64,000 nt of DNA from Chrysosporum bergii ANA360D (GCF_029891735.1 NZ_JANQDH010000051.1:1-64000), one strand, 5' to 3'. Counted from the stretch's first letter, positions 36,386-46,658 are shown. The notes: generated by a model not told the origin, from the letters alone. Made by a program: numbers and translations.

Positions 36386-39300
36386 TCAACCCTCAAATAA
36401 CAATTGCAAAATCAGTCGCAGGGGTATTTCTACATAATCTGGACGATACTTGAGTTCATAATCTAGTGCCTCGATGGTCTTTTGCAAAACATAAGCAAAC
36501 AGCAGCAGTTGTAGTTGTGGTTGAGTGTTTGGTAAAAAAGCGTTTTTACTAGCAGTTGCTAGATAAGAATTACAGAAAGCAGCACTCACCCAGATATACC
36601 AAAACTGCGCCCATTGTTCCATCACAGGCAAGTTTTCCCAGCGCACCATGCCAGTTTCTATTTCATAGCGCAAAGCCTCAGTCACAGCATAATTGAAGGA
36701 TACCAGCATTCCCGCCACATCTCGCAAAGGCGATCGCTTGCGGCGACGTTCACTCAAACTTCGGGCTGCTTTGCCTTCAAAATGAGTGATAATAAAATCT
36801 CTGCCAGTGTATAGCACTTGCCCCAGATGATAGTCGCCATGATAACGAGTCCGCAAGGCGATAATTTTCTGATTTACAAGTAACTGGAAACGCGCCAGAA
36901 TCTCCTGTTGGTTGTTGAGAACATCTGCTGCCAATTCTTGGGTTTGAGATGGTAAATCTTCTGTTCTTTCTCTAAGCAACCGGAAAACCCGGCCGGTAAG
37001 GTTGCGGGCATCTTGATATATTGAACGTTGGTAAAGGGAGGAAAAAGGTTCTGGGGCAAAGTCGGGGTTATCTGTATCTGTAGCCAAGGCAATATGAAGT
37101 TCAGCTGTGGACTTACCCAAAATTTCCGCATTGGGAAGGTAGGAGTTGATGGTTTGAATAGCCAGGTCAGGAATATCAGTTCTTTGTAAATCCAGTAATG
37201 AACCTGACGGAATGGGAACTTCGCTAATGCTTGCTTGTTGTGTAGTCACCACATCAAAATAATGGCGCAGGCTATCCAGGGTGTAGTCCCAGCCACTGCG
37301 GGTATCCAAAATCAACTCTTGTAATATGCCTACTGTCATTGGTAACGCTTGACTATCCCTAAATCTACTTAAGGGACGGTACTCTATAGCACCTGCTACT
37401 GGTAAAAAATGTTGTAAGTGTTTTTTCTGCCCCAGAAATCGGCGAATTTCTAAATCTGGGTGCATACCTTCCTCAAATTTCCGGAAGAGTTTTAAACAGA
37501 GGTGTTCACCATAAACTATATAAGTGTTAGTTTGTTCTTCTTCTTTGAGGATATTTGCTTCTTGGTCTGTGTTTGGTGAGTAAACTAAGGAAAATAAATC
37601 AGTGGTGGTGGCAAATAATTCTCCTGTTGTTCCCTTGTATAAACGATGATTTGCCATTGCTTCTAACAATTCAGTGAGAAAGTTCTTATCTAGTAAGGCA
37701 TCAAATAAAATTCCCACTTCTGGAGTTTGGGGGGAAGTTTCTCTCTGCACTTGCAGGCGAGAAATCACACCTTGGGGCATTTCTGTTAACAGGTGCATTG
37801 CTTGATTGCCTTCGGCATAACCGAGAAATAATAGATAAGTTTCCCGCTTTCTCTCGATATAATCTACCTGTAACCACACCATCTCGGCTATATGCTGATG
37901 GTAGGGTATGGCAACACTTTCTACAATTTGTACTGACTGCAAAGGTTGGGTTTTACCACCAAACCATTTACAGGTATAAAGGTAATCCCTTAGTGTTGAT
38001 TCCAGAATACCTTTTAACTCCCGTTGGGAAATCACATTTTGCCACTGTTCATGAACAATTAATGTGGGTAACTCGGCTTGGGGTTTGGGTGGCTGAGTCA
38101 AGCTAGGTTTAAGTTTGAGGATAAACCAGTAAAATCCGTAGGGACTCAGACTGAGAAAATAAGGCGATTCTCCAATGGCGGGAAATTCTGTGTAACCAAA
38201 GATTTCCACTGGTACTAGTCCATTGAAGTTGGATAAATCTAATTCTGCTGTCTGCACATAATGAGATAAATTTGCTACTATAAGTATGTGTTCTTCACCG
38301 TAGGTGCGGCGGAAAGCAAAAACTTTGCGGTTATTGGGGTGTAAAATTTCAAAGTTGCCTTTGCCCAAGGACTGAAGCCGGTTACGAGTAGCAATTAACC
38401 GTTTCATCCAATACCAGAGAGAATTAAAATTAGCCCGTTGTGCCTCAACGTTTACTGCTTCATAGTGATATTCTGAGTCGATAACTACAGGTAAATATAA
38501 GCGGTGGGGATTACTGCGACTAAAACCAGCGTTACGGTCAGAACTCCACTGCATGGGAGTACGTACACCATTGCGATCGCCTAAATAAACATTATCGCCC
38601 ATGCCAATTTCATCACCATAATATAGTACAGGTGTTCCTGGCAGAGATAACAACAAACTATTGAGTAACTCAATTTGGCGACGGTCATTGCCTAATAATG
38701 GTGCTAATCGGCGACGGATACCTAAATTTAATCTCATTACTGGGTCCTGGGCATAAACCCGATACATAAAATCCCGGTCTTCATCTGTCACCATTTCTAA
38801 AGTCAATTCGTCATGATTACGCAAAAATAACGCCCACTGACAGTTATCTGGGATATGTGGAGTTTGTTGCAGAATATCCACAATAGGGAAGTTGTCTTCC
38901 ATCTGTAGAGCGATAAATAAGCGCGGCATCAGGGGAAAATGAAAATTCATGTGACATTCATTCCCATCTCCAAAATATTGGGCTGCATCCTCCGGCCATT
39001 GATTGGCTTCAGCCAGAAGCATTTTGTCAGGGTATTTTCCGTCAATATGCGATCGCAATTGTTTCAAAAAAGCATGAGTTTCTGGTAAATTTTCGCAGTT
39101 TGTCCCTTCCCGTTCATATAAATAAGGCACTGCATCCATTCTTAATCCATCTACACCCATTTCTAACCAGAAATCTAAAACATTAAATACCGCTTCCCTC
39201 ACCAAAGGATTATCATAATTTAAATCTGGCTGATGGGAGTAAAAACGATGCCAGTAATAAGCCTTTGCTACTGCATCCCAAGCCCAATTAGAGGTTTCAA

Positions 39301-39757
39301 AATCTTGGAAAATAATCCGCGCTTCTTCATATTTTTCCGGCGTATCACTCCACACATAAAAATCACGTTCTGGACTGCCTTTAGGGGCACGGCGTGCCCG
39401 TTGAAACCAAGGGTGTTGGTCGGAAGTATGATTAATAATTAACTCAATAATTACTCGGATACCGCGCTGATGGGCTGCTATTAATAACTTTTTAAACTCT
39501 TCTAATGTGCCATAAATCGGGTTCACACTAGTATAATCAGCAATATCATAACCATCATCTTTCAATGGTGAAGGAAAAAACGGCAGTAACCATATAGCAG
39601 TAATCCCTAAATCTTGTAGGTAATCCAGTTTTTCTATTAACCCTCGCAAGTCACCAACACCATCAGCATTACTATCAGCGAATGCGCGAATAGGTACTTC
39701 GTAAATAATGGCATTCTTAAACCATAATGGGTCATTTTTTACAATTACGTTAGGCAT
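36386..39757 (-). CDS. treS: Trehalose synthase-maltokinase fusion, kinase motif altered
   Basis: The 1123-residue protein joins a GH13 trehalose synthase (about 1-550) to a maltokinase-like domain (about 575-1120). GH13 residues are intact: Asp208 (GLRMDAV), Glu250 (LLAEANQW) and Asp316 (FLRNHDE). This half interconverts maltose and trehalose. The kinase half keeps YGEHLCLKLFRK and HGDYHLGQVL (Asp975), but the usual DFEGEP metal motif reads THFEGKA, with His992 in place of Asp. Maltose-1-phosphate formation may thus be lost or weak. No GlgE or other trehalose gene is adjacent. Confidence 0.9.
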   Translation of the reverse strand: MPNVIVKNDPLWFKNAIIYEVPIRAFADSNADGVGDLRGLIEKLDYLQDLGITAIWLLPFFPSPLKDDGYDIADYTSVNPIYGTLEEFKKLLIAAHQRGIRVIIELIINHTSDQHPWFQRARRAPKGSPERDFYVWSDTPEKYEEARIIFQDFETSNWAWDAVAKAYYWHRFYSHQPDLNYDNPLVREAVFNVLDFWLEMGVDGLRMDAVPYLYEREGTNCENLPETHAFLKQLRSHIDGKYPDKMLLAEANQWPEDAAQYFGDGNECHMNFHFPLMPRLFIALQMEDNFPIVDILQQTPHIPDNCQWALFLRNHDELTLEMVTDEDRDFMYRVYAQDPVMRLNLGIRRRLAPLLGNDRRQIELLNSLLLSLPGTPVLYYGDEIGMGDNVYLGDRNGVRTPMQWSSDRNAGFSRSNPHRLYLPVVIDSEYHYEAVNVEAQRANFNSLWYWMKRLIATRNRLQSLGKGNFEILHPNNRKVFAFRRTYGEEHILIVANLSHYVQTAELDLSNFNGLVPVEIFGYTEFPAIGESPYFLSLSPYGFYWFILKLKPSLTQPPKPQAELPTLIVHEQWQNVISQRELKGILESTLRDYLYTCKWFGGKTQPLQSVQIVESVAIPYHQHIAEMVWLQVDYIERKRETYLLFLGYAEGNQAMHLLTEMPQGVISRLQVQRETSPQTPEVGILFDALLDKNFLTELLEAMANHRLYKGTTGELFATTTDLFSLVYSPNTDQEANILKEEEQTNTYIVYGEHLCLKLFRKFEEGMHPDLEIRRFLGQKKHLQHFLPVAGAIEYRPLSRFRDSQALPMTVGILQELILDTRSGWDYTLDSLRHYFDVVTTQQASISEVPIPSGSLLDLQRTDIPDLAIQTINSYLPNAEILGKSTAELHIALATDTDNPDFAPEPFSSLYQRSIYQDARNLTGRVFRLLRERTEDLPSQTQELAADVLNNQQEILARFQLLVNQKIIALRTRYHGDYHLGQVLYTGRDFIITHFEGKAARSLSERRRKRSPLRDVAGMLVSFNYAVTEALRYEIETGMVRWENLPVMEQWAQFWYIWVSAAFCNSYLATASKNAFLPNTQPQLQLLLFAYVLQKTIEALDYELKYRPDYVEIPLRLILQLLFEG

Positions 39758-39927
39758 TGCATCTATTTAAAATTACATAATAGCCAAAATGACAAATTTA
39801 TTCATCTAACTTATGTTAGATGAATCAGTTACATCCAGATTACTGCCAATGACGTATGGAACGACCTAGTACATCTACTTGGCCCACTTAGGTAAAACAG
39901 GCTATAAATCTTGGCTACCACAAATTA

Positions 39928-40641
39928 CTATCTAGTTTGATTTGGCGTGAGACAGGTTTGATTCACAAAATCACACTGATAAATATAAGGTTCTTGCCAA
40001 CTCAAAGGAATTTCTAATAAGTCTCTTGTTCCCGTCATTCCTTGCCCCATAAATAGTAATAAAGCAATGCAGTTTAATATAATGTGAATCAGCCGCCAAC
40101 GATTAGACCTATCTTGATAAATATCTTGGACAATAGCAACAGCAAATATCATCAGCAATGAAGCGGCAATTCCCAGATAGTAATGTGACCAATACCACTC
40201 ATTTGTTCGCCGAAATACTCCATCCTGGCAACCAAGAATTACTAACCCTGCACCGCTTAAGGTGGCAAAAACTCCCCGCCATAAACGCTGCTTTGCCCGG
40301 TAAAGCAATACTAAAGAAGCAAGAGTTACAACAAACATCAATAAAATGAATATCACTAATAAAGGTGACTGATTCCATAATTGTTTCTTAATAATATTTT
40401 TGCCAATTGAGTAAGCTATTGCTATTAAGGATAAACCCACAACTGAACTTGTTAACCAGTCGCCAAACTCTTTATGTTCTTTACCAACTACAGGCGGAAT
40501 TTTGCTTTTATTTCCTGCTAAAGTTTGCAAGCGACGCTGGCGAGTTTGCCAAGCAAAATTAACAACAATCCCTATCAAGGGAAAAACAAACATAACCGCC
40601 AGCGCTGGATGTATAAGCCTGAAAAAATCTGCTGTTTCCAT
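39928..40641 (-). CDS. DUF4079 membrane protein
   Basis: The 237-residue protein has about six hydrophobic segments and starts FFRLIHPALAVMFVFPLIGI. Conserved features include HPALA, an HYYLG segment and IHIILNCIALLLFMGQGMTG. The histidines inside membrane helices resemble heme-binding b-type cytochromes of the b561 or ferric-reductase kind, an inference. DUF4079 occurs in cyanobacteria and plants; its role is unknown. Confidence 0.8.
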   Translation of the reverse strand: METADFFRLIHPALAVMFVFPLIGIVVNFAWQTRQRRLQTLAGNKSKIPPVVGKEHKEFGDWLTSSVVGLSLIAIAYSIGKNIIKKQLWNQSPLLVIFILLMFVVTLASLVLLYRAKQRLWRGVFATLSGAGLVILGCQDGVFRRTNEWYWSHYYLGIAASLLMIFAVAIVQDIYQDRSNRWRLIHIILNCIALLLFMGQGMTGTRDLLEIPLSWQEPYIYQCDFVNQTCLTPNQTR

Positions 40642-40778
40642 AAGAGGGTGTCTGAAAAGTTTTTAATGGTGATGTTAGACAATGATTGACACCCCAAAAC
40701 CCTTAATAAGAAGCATATAAATTACTCAAATTTACCTGGTAAAGGGAGGGGTATCGAAAAGTTTATGAGAAAAATAGC

Positions 40779-40797
40779 AGGATTTTTGAAAAATCCT
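40779..40797 (-). terminator. Terminator of the DM13 gene
   Basis: AGGATTTTT and AAAAATCCT arms (40779-40787 and 40789-40797) lie just after the DM13 stop, followed on the minus strand by a T-rich tract. Confidence 0.65.
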
Positions 40798-40801
40798 ACA
40801 T

Positions 40802-41257
40802 TTATAAAACCGCATAGCCAAAAGTAGCGTTAAACTTGCGACACCATATAGCCACAGATTTAAATTCTGCTAAATTCAGATTATCAGGTAAAGCATAACG
40901 TTGAGTACCACTTGTTTTTTCTAACGCTGCAATGCTGACATAATCTTTTTCTTGAACACGATAGATGGGTGGTTTTTCAGAACGATGTAAAATCACAAAT
41001 AAATCAGGTCCGTTATCCGTTTTGAAATCTTGAGCAAACTCTAGGTAACGTTTACCGTTTTCTGTAATTACACTTACTTTTCCTTGAGTTGGATGTTCCC
41101 CGTCCTGAAAACTTCCCGCCTCAGCAACAGCAACAGGATTGGCTATATTTGTTGCAGATGGCGTTTGAGTTTCTAGTTGATTTGAAGTTCCCTCTGTGGC
41201 ACAGCCTAGGGTAACCATGGCAGTAATAACCGCAACTAGTAAATACTTAAGTTTCAT
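40802..41257 (-). CDS. DM13-domain lipoprotein
   Basis: Starting at the ATG for MKLKYLLVAVITAMVTLGC, the product has 151 residues with a lipobox cysteine at about residue 20. A GTG seven codons upstream is an alternative, but the signal peptide favours this ATG. A DM13 domain (about 50-151) contains GSFQDGEHPTQGKVSV, DFKTDNGPDLFVILHRS and a conserved cysteine in VAIWCRKFNATFGYA. DM13 is thought to bind heme or another redox cofactor through that cysteine. Exported and lipid-anchored by inference. Confidence 0.82.
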   Translation of the reverse strand: MKLKYLLVAVITAMVTLGCATEGTSNQLETQTPSATNIANPVAVAEAGSFQDGEHPTQGKVSVITENGKRYLEFAQDFKTDNGPDLFVILHRSEKPPIYRVQEKDYVSIAALEKTSGTQRYALPDNLNLAEFKSVAIWCRKFNATFGYAVL

Positions 41258-41414
41258 ATCTTTAATATCTTTAGACACAAATCCAAGGATAATTTATACC
41301 TTTATATTTCAGCTAAGAACTTAGTAAAAATTTACAAATTACTAGTTTAAGTATTTTTATTTAGTTTATTTAAAAGCAATTAAATTTATTATACAAATAT
41401 AGCCTTTTTCAATC

Positions 41415-41500
41415 AGCGTGAGACACAAAGGTAAATGACCGTCTTGTAGCGCGAGCATCCTGCTTACTAAAAATGTACCTCACTTGGGCAAACTTCGCCA
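41415..41500. repeat. Dispersed repeat, copy C
   Basis: Holds GCGAGCATCCTGCT and then ATGTACCTCACTTGGGCAAA, as in copy A at 34497. It lies in the leader region of the BcsA-like gene. Confidence 0.6.
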
Positions 41501-41572
41501 TAAACGAAAGTGTTTACTGGCTAGTTGACCTTGTAATAATTATTTAAAATACGTCACAATAAGCAAAGAAAA

Positions 41573-43855
41573 TTGTATGTATTTTTTGAGGAGATTTATC
41601 AAGTGCATAAGCGTGGAGTTCGCGTTTCTAAATTTCTTGGGCGAAACTTTCAACTTTGTGTTGCTCAGAGAATTTATAAGTCACAAGTCCCAACGCTGAT
41701 TTTTTTGGGAATTATTGTTTTTTGCAGCATTGTAGTGGTAGGGTGGTTTGCAGGTCATGAGGACATTAGTAGAATTTTCGCTCAAATCCATATTTGGCAA
41801 GCCAACCCACCAATGTGGTTAGATGTACCAATGGTGGAGAGTAAATATTTGTTGTTCCCCACTTTCGGTTTATTATTTGGTGTGTTTTTGATTATGAAAG
41901 TGTCACCTCAACCCCGCAACTGGTCACGGCGTTTGGTTGTGGTGATTTTAACTATATTAACTTTACGGTATTTTCTCTGGCGATCGCACTCTACTTTGAA
42001 TCTTGCAGATCCGTTAAATGGGGTATTTAGCCTCGGCTTATTTTTAGCAGAAGTATTAGTGCTACTCAATAGCACCATGCAGTTATTATTCATCTTCAAC
42101 ATCAAAGAGCGTCATCAGGAAGCAGATATCAAATCTGTTGCTGTAATTGATGGCAGGTTTAATCCCTCTGTGGATATCTTAATACCAACTTATAACGAAC
42201 CTGTTTTTATTTTGCGCCGCACTATTATCGGTTGTCAAGCTCTCGACTATGCTAATAAGAAAATTTATCTCTTAGATGACACTAAGCGACCAGAAATGAA
42301 ATCCTTAGCTAAAGAATTAGGATGTGAATATATAACCCGACCTGATAATAGTCATGCTAAAGCTGGGAATTTGAATCATGCCATTGCCAAAACTAACGGA
42401 GAATTAATAGTAGTTTTTGATGCCGATTTTGTCCCAACTAAAAATTTTTTAACTCGTACCGTTGGCTTTTTTCAAGATGCAAAAGTTGCCCTGGTACAAA
42501 CTCCCCAATACTTTTATAATGCTGACCCCATAGCCCGTAACCTGGGTTTAGAAAACATTCTCACCCATGAGTCAGAAGTATTTCATAGACAAGTTCAAAC
42601 TGGCCGAGATGCTTCAGGTAGTGCAATTTGTTCTGGTACTTCTTTTGTAGTTAAAAGGAGTACTTTAGAGGAAAGTGGAGGTTTTGTCGTTGAATCTTTG
42701 AGTGAAGATTATTTTACAGGAATTCGCTTATGTGGTCAAGGACACTGCCTAATTTATTTGAATGAAAAATTAAGTGCTGGTTTAGCAGCCGAGAATATTG
42801 CAGCTTATGCGATTCAAAGATTAAGGTGGGAACAAGGTACACTGCAAGGATTATTTATTAAATCTAATCCTTTCACACTTCCTGGAATATCAATGTTTCT
42901 AAGATTAGCCTATTTTGCTGGCTTGTTATATTGGTGTAGTAATATTTCCCGCGTCTGTTTTCTACTGATGCCATTGGCATATGTATTTTTAAATGTAATT
43001 CCTCTGCAAGCCAATCTAGCAGAATTAACATATTTTTTACTACCTTACTATTTGGTCAATTTTGCAGTTTTTTCTTGGTTAAGTTATCGTTCAAATTCAG
43101 CATTATTAGCTGATATTTACGCATTAATCATCTGTTTTCCCTTAGCAATTAATTTTATAAAAGTAATGCTAAAACCTTTTGCTAAAGGATTTCAAGTTAC
43201 ACCCAAGGGTATACAGAAAAACCACTACACTTTTAATTTTAACTTAGCCCTACCTTTGATAATTCTGTTTATTGCTACAGCCGTTAGTTTATGGCTAATT
43301 ATCACTGTGCCAGAAACTACACAACAAATCAAAGGTATAAGTTTAGCTTGGCTGTGGAGTGTTTATAATTTAGTGATGATTGGTGTTACACTGTTAGCTT
43401 TGCTAGATGCACCCAAAGCGGATATGTATGAATGGTTTGATTTGCGGCGAGTGGTGCAATTAAGAATTGGTGAACAAATGTATTGGGGTGTTACCACAAT
43501 GATTTCAGAACTAGGTGTAGAAATTGCTTTAACTCAAAAGCCACATTTCCAATTACTAATAAATCAGCAAATAAATATAGAAATTGTCGAGGAAAACCTA
43601 CAGCTAAGTGGAGAAATTGTTGGTACTGGATTTAGCGATGATTTTCAAACATATAGAGTGCGGTTTACATCAGTCAGTTTGAGTCAGCATCGCCGTCTTA
43701 TAGAAATGTTATTCTGTCGTCCAGGACAATGGAAAAATGAGAACACACCAGGGGAGTTAAAGTCATTGTTTCTATTATTAAAAGTCTTGTTAAAACCGCC
43801 AATTTTATTTAATAAAAAAGTAGACGTAACTCCCATGTCAGTTGCCAAGTTTTAA
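41573..43855 (+). CDS. BcsA-like processive glycosyltransferase with degenerate PilZ
   Basis: The 760-residue membrane enzyme resembles cellulose synthase. GT2 motifs are present: VDILIPTYNEP, LLDDTKRPE, HAKAGNLNHA, FDADF, SEDYFTG and QRLRW. Hydrophobic segments flank the catalytic domain. The C-terminus (about 620-730) aligns with a PilZ domain, but the RxxxR and DxSxxG motifs are imperfect (LRRVVQLR and MISELG), so c-di-GMP control is doubtful. No bcsB, bcsC or cellulase gene is adjacent. The product may be cellulose or another beta-glucan used in sheath or motility polysaccharide; inference. Confidence 0.85.
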   Translation: MYVFFEEIYQVHKRGVRVSKFLGRNFQLCVAQRIYKSQVPTLIFLGIIVFCSIVVVGWFAGHEDISRIFAQIHIWQANPPMWLDVPMVESKYLLFPTFGLLFGVFLIMKVSPQPRNWSRRLVVVILTILTLRYFLWRSHSTLNLADPLNGVFSLGLFLAEVLVLLNSTMQLLFIFNIKERHQEADIKSVAVIDGRFNPSVDILIPTYNEPVFILRRTIIGCQALDYANKKIYLLDDTKRPEMKSLAKELGCEYITRPDNSHAKAGNLNHAIAKTNGELIVVFDADFVPTKNFLTRTVGFFQDAKVALVQTPQYFYNADPIARNLGLENILTHESEVFHRQVQTGRDASGSAICSGTSFVVKRSTLEESGGFVVESLSEDYFTGIRLCGQGHCLIYLNEKLSAGLAAENIAAYAIQRLRWEQGTLQGLFIKSNPFTLPGISMFLRLAYFAGLLYWCSNISRVCFLLMPLAYVFLNVIPLQANLAELTYFLLPYYLVNFAVFSWLSYRSNSALLADIYALIICFPLAINFIKVMLKPFAKGFQVTPKGIQKNHYTFNFNLALPLIILFIATAVSLWLIITVPETTQQIKGISLAWLWSVYNLVMIGVTLLALLDAPKADMYEWFDLRRVVQLRIGEQMYWGVTTMISELGVEIALTQKPHFQLLINQQINIEIVEENLQLSGEIVGTGFSDDFQTYRVRFTSVSLSQHRRLIEMLFCRPGQWKNENTPGELKSLFLLLKVLLKPPILFNKKVDVTPMSVAKF

Positions 43856-43887
43856 AACGCGGTCACATTTTGCCAGGTTTTAGAAAA

Positions 43888-43960
43888 TATAGCATTTGTT
43901 AAACACGTGAGATACAAATGTAAATAATCAAAGTATTGTAGTGCGAACATCTTGTTACCC
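43888..43960. repeat. Dispersed repeat, copy B
   Basis: Starts like copy A (TATAGCATTTGTTAAACACG) and continues through GATACAAATG to GAACATCTTG. The 3' half is missing. Confidence 0.6.
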
Positions 43961-44013
43961 TACGGATCTCCCTCAGTAGTCTGAGAAAGTTTATAGAGAT
44001 AACTGTTGAAAAA

Positions 44014-44033
44014 CCCCCGAATATATCCGGGGG
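44014..44033 (-). terminator. Terminator of the ndhAIGE-nadK unit
   Basis: CCCCCG (44014-44019) pairs with CGGGGG (44028-44033). On the minus strand the stem is followed by TTTTT. It lies about 50 bp after the nadK stop. Confidence 0.75.
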
Positions 44034-44082
44034 CTAGTGTATGACAACTTAAAACAAAAGCGCTTAGTACAAACCTCATCCA

Positions 44083-45003
44083 TCAATTACGGTGATTATT
44101 ACTGTAGCGAACCCTTGTACCTGCCCAAAGCAGCTTTTCTCGCAGTGTCTGATAATATGAATTGTTCTCGCGTAAAATAATAAATTTCGCCCGACAATCA
44201 GCCATTCGCACATTAACGTGATGTCCAGGCCAAATTGAGGTAGATAACACCCCATCCATCCACAATTTTGTACTTAGGTCATAGTCTCCCAAAGGCCAGA
44301 TGCTGACCACAGAACCAGGAGGTAAAACTAGGGGACGACTAGATAGACTCATGGGACAAATGGGAGTGATGGTAATGGCCTCCATAGCATCGTGGATAAT
44401 GGGTCCATTGGCGGAAACGGTGTAACCAGTAGAACCAGTGGGAGTGGAAATAATCAAACCATCCCCCACATATTGGTCAACTACCTCACCATCAATTTCC
44501 ATTTCCAGAATAGAAGTGATCATGCGGTCAGCAGAAGCGGGTTTAACACAAAATTCATTTAAAGCCAGGAAACACTCAGTCACAGGTTGTAAATTCGTGC
44601 GATGACCCTCATAAACTGCGGCTTTTAACATCATCCGCCTCTGGATAGCATAGCGATCCTCAAATAGCCGATCCCAAATTTTCTCTGTATCTTGAAACTC
44701 ATCCACTGACTCGGTTAAAAAACCCAGATGACCTCCAACATTCACGCCCAAAATGGGTATACCGGCTGGAGCTAAATGTCTAGCACTGGTTAGAACAGTG
44801 CCATCACCACCGAGTACCAAAGCTAAATCAATTGGTTGACTAGCAGAAGCCAAAAACACCGGGTAGGGGTTATCTTTCGGACCACTAGGTCCCATTAACA
44901 CCTGACACTGGCGATTTTCTAGTTGTTCAGCACAGAGTTCTGCCCAGCGTTTACTCTGGGAATCTCGTGCTTTATAAGCAATGATGATCTGCTTGAGTTG
45001 CAC
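44083..45003 (-). CDS. nadK: NAD kinase
   Basis: The 306-residue kinase makes NADP from NAD and ATP. It has GGDG at 65-68 (LVLGGDGTVLTSA), GVNVGGHLGFLTE and the NAD-binding block TGSTGYTVSANGPIIHD. It starts six bases after the ndhE stop, so it probably shares the ndh transcript. Many cyanobacteria carry two NAD kinases; only one is seen here. Confidence 0.95.
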   Translation of the reverse strand: MQLKQIIIAYKARDSQSKRWAELCAEQLENRQCQVLMGPSGPKDNPYPVFLASASQPIDLALVLGGDGTVLTSARHLAPAGIPILGVNVGGHLGFLTESVDEFQDTEKIWDRLFEDRYAIQRRMMLKAAVYEGHRTNLQPVTECFLALNEFCVKPASADRMITSILEMEIDGEVVDQYVGDGLIISTPTGSTGYTVSANGPIIHDAMEAITITPICPMSLSSRPLVLPPGSVVSIWPLGDYDLSTKLWMDGVLSTSIWPGHHVNVRMADCRAKFIILRENNSYYQTLREKLLWAGTRVRYSNNHRN

Positions 45004-45009
45004 GCAAAA

Positions 45010-45315
45010 TTACCACTTCAGGAGATTAAACTGCTCCATATCAACAGTATCACGGTTGCGATAAATGGCCAGCACAATGGCTAAACCAACCGCTGCCTCA
45101 GCAGCAGCCACAGTAATCACAAACACGGTGAATACCTGACCCTTAATTAAAGTTGAATCCAGAAAGTTGGAAAATGCCATTAAATTCAGATTAACAGCAT
45201 TGAGCAGTAACTCAATTGACATCAACACCCGCACGGCGTTACGACTGGTAATTAGGCCATAAATGCCAATACAAAATAAAGCTGCTGCTAGTAATAAAAA
45301 GTACTGAAGTTGCAT
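45010..45315 (-). CDS. ndhE: NDH-1 subunit NdhE (NuoK-like)
   Basis: The 101-residue protein has three membrane helices and includes [20 protein letters not shown], with the conserved membrane glutamates typical of NuoK/NdhE, and [20 protein letters not shown]. It is part of the proton-pumping arm of the cyanobacterial NDH-1 complex in the thylakoid membrane. It lies 45 bp after ndhG and six before nadK. Confidence 0.96.
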   Translation of the reverse strand: MQLQYFLLLAAALFCIGIYGLITSRNAVRVLMSIELLLNAVNLNLMAFSNFLDSTLIKGQVFTVFVITVAAAEAAVGLAIVLAIYRNRDTVDMEQFNLLKW

Positions 45316-45360
45316 GGATTCTTGTATCCCTTACCAAAAAAATGGCTTTTTACTCTTGGT

Positions 45361-45975
45361 TTACTCTGTGGTTTCCTTGCCTGCCGATACCAATTCTCTA
45401 GGGCGTTCTGGCAAGGTTAAAACTGTTTGTGGCAGTTCTGATGGTGTGGGTTGGTCAGGCAAATACTCGCGACGGGCCAAAATGATTGCCCCCACCATTG
45501 CTATCAGTAACAATATAGAAGCGAGTTCAAAAGGTAGTAAAAAGTCTGTGAAGAAATGTTGACCAATTACAACTATAGAACTTTCCCCACCCGCAGGACC
45601 GGGTGTTGAATATGCCCAAGGAGTCCCCAATACCATGGTACTCAACAAGGCAAATAATCCTACACTGACTACCCCTGTGAGTACTTTACGCAGTCCAGCA
45701 CTGGGAAATGGTACAAAATCTTGGCGTTTGTTCACTAACATAATGGCAAATAAAATCAGCACGTTAACTGCACCAACATAAATTAGTACCTGTGCTGCTG
45801 CCACAAAGTCACCATTAAGTAACAGGTAAAACCCCGCCATGCTGATAAACACGCCCCCCAGCATAAAGGCAGAATAGACGACGTTAGAAAACAGCACTAC
45901 GCCTAAAGCTGCCCCAACCATCATCACGCCTAGTATGCCTAACGAAACAAACTGTACTCCTTCGGCTAAATTCAC
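45361..45975 (-). CDS. ndhG: NDH-1 subunit NdhG (NuoJ-like)
   Basis: With GTG at 45975 as start (VNLAEGVQFVSLGILGVM) the product is 204 residues, the usual length; an AAAGGAT ribosome-binding sequence precedes it. A longer in-frame start 18 codons upstream is less likely. Five membrane helices are seen, with YVGAVNVLILFAIMLVNKRQ as family signature. It is part of the NDH-1 membrane arm. Lies between ndhI and ndhE. Confidence 0.93.
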   Translation of the reverse strand: MNLAEGVQFVSLGILGVMMVGAALGVVLFSNVVYSAFMLGGVFISMAGFYLLLNGDFVAAAQVLIYVGAVNVLILFAIMLVNKRQDFVPFPSAGLRKVLTGVVSVGLFALLSTMVLGTPWAYSTPGPAGGESSIVVIGQHFFTDFLLPFELASILLLIAMVGAIILARREYLPDQPTPSELPQTVLTLPERPRELVSAGKETTE

Positions 45976-46064
45976 TTTTTCCGATCCTTTTTGATTTCCA
46001 ATATAACGATTACCCACCAGCAGAGCCAAGGCGAAGGAAAAATATAATTTTCCGCATCAGGGCT

Positions 46065-46658
46065 TTAGCTGCTGGTTGTTTCTGTTTGTTCTACCAGGTC
46101 TTCTGGACGAGAACCAGCACGAGGTGCATCAGTTGGTAGGTCGTGGGGGTCCATTACACCCTTGGGTAAATAAGCTAGTTCCCGCAGTGGTGTAACCATG
46201 GGGTCGTTTGTGACTTTATAAGGCAGACGACCTAAAGCTACGTTGTCATAGTTCAATTCATGGCGATCATAAGTAGATAGCTCATATTCTTCGGTCATGG
46301 ATAGACAGTTAGTGGGGCAATATTCCACACAGTTACCACAGAAAATACAAACCCCAAAGTCAATACTGTAGTGCTTGAGCTTTTTCTTTTTACTGACTTT
46401 TTCAAATTCCCAGTCCACTACAGGCAGATTAATGGGACAAACCCTAACACAGACTTCACAAGCGATACATTTATCAAACTCAAAGTGAATCCTGCCGCGA
46501 AATCTTTCCCCAGGAATCAGTTTTTCGTAAGGATACTGTACCGTAACTGGGCGACGCTGCATATGGTCGAAAGTTACAGCTAACCCTTGACCAATGTAAC
46601 GTCCGGCTTGTACTGCTTCTTTGGCGTAATCACCAACTTGTTTGAGGAACTTGAGCAT
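46065..46658 (-). CDS. ndhI: NDH-1 subunit NdhI (two [4Fe-4S] clusters)
   Basis: The 197-residue iron-sulfur subunit has two cluster motifs, [12 protein letters not shown] and [12 protein letters not shown], in the middle. It passes electrons within the connecting part of NDH-1, where ferredoxin is the likely donor in cyanobacteria. The C-terminus ends in a variable acidic and serine/threonine-rich tail. It lies 70 bp after ndhA. Confidence 0.97.
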   Translation of the reverse strand: MLKFLKQVGDYAKEAVQAGRYIGQGLAVTFDHMQRRPVTVQYPYEKLIPGERFRGRIHFEFDKCIACEVCVRVCPINLPVVDWEFEKVSKKKKLKHYSIDFGVCIFCGNCVEYCPTNCLSMTEEYELSTYDRHELNYDNVALGRLPYKVTNDPMVTPLRELAYLPKGVMDPHDLPTDAPRAGSRPEDLVEQTETTSS

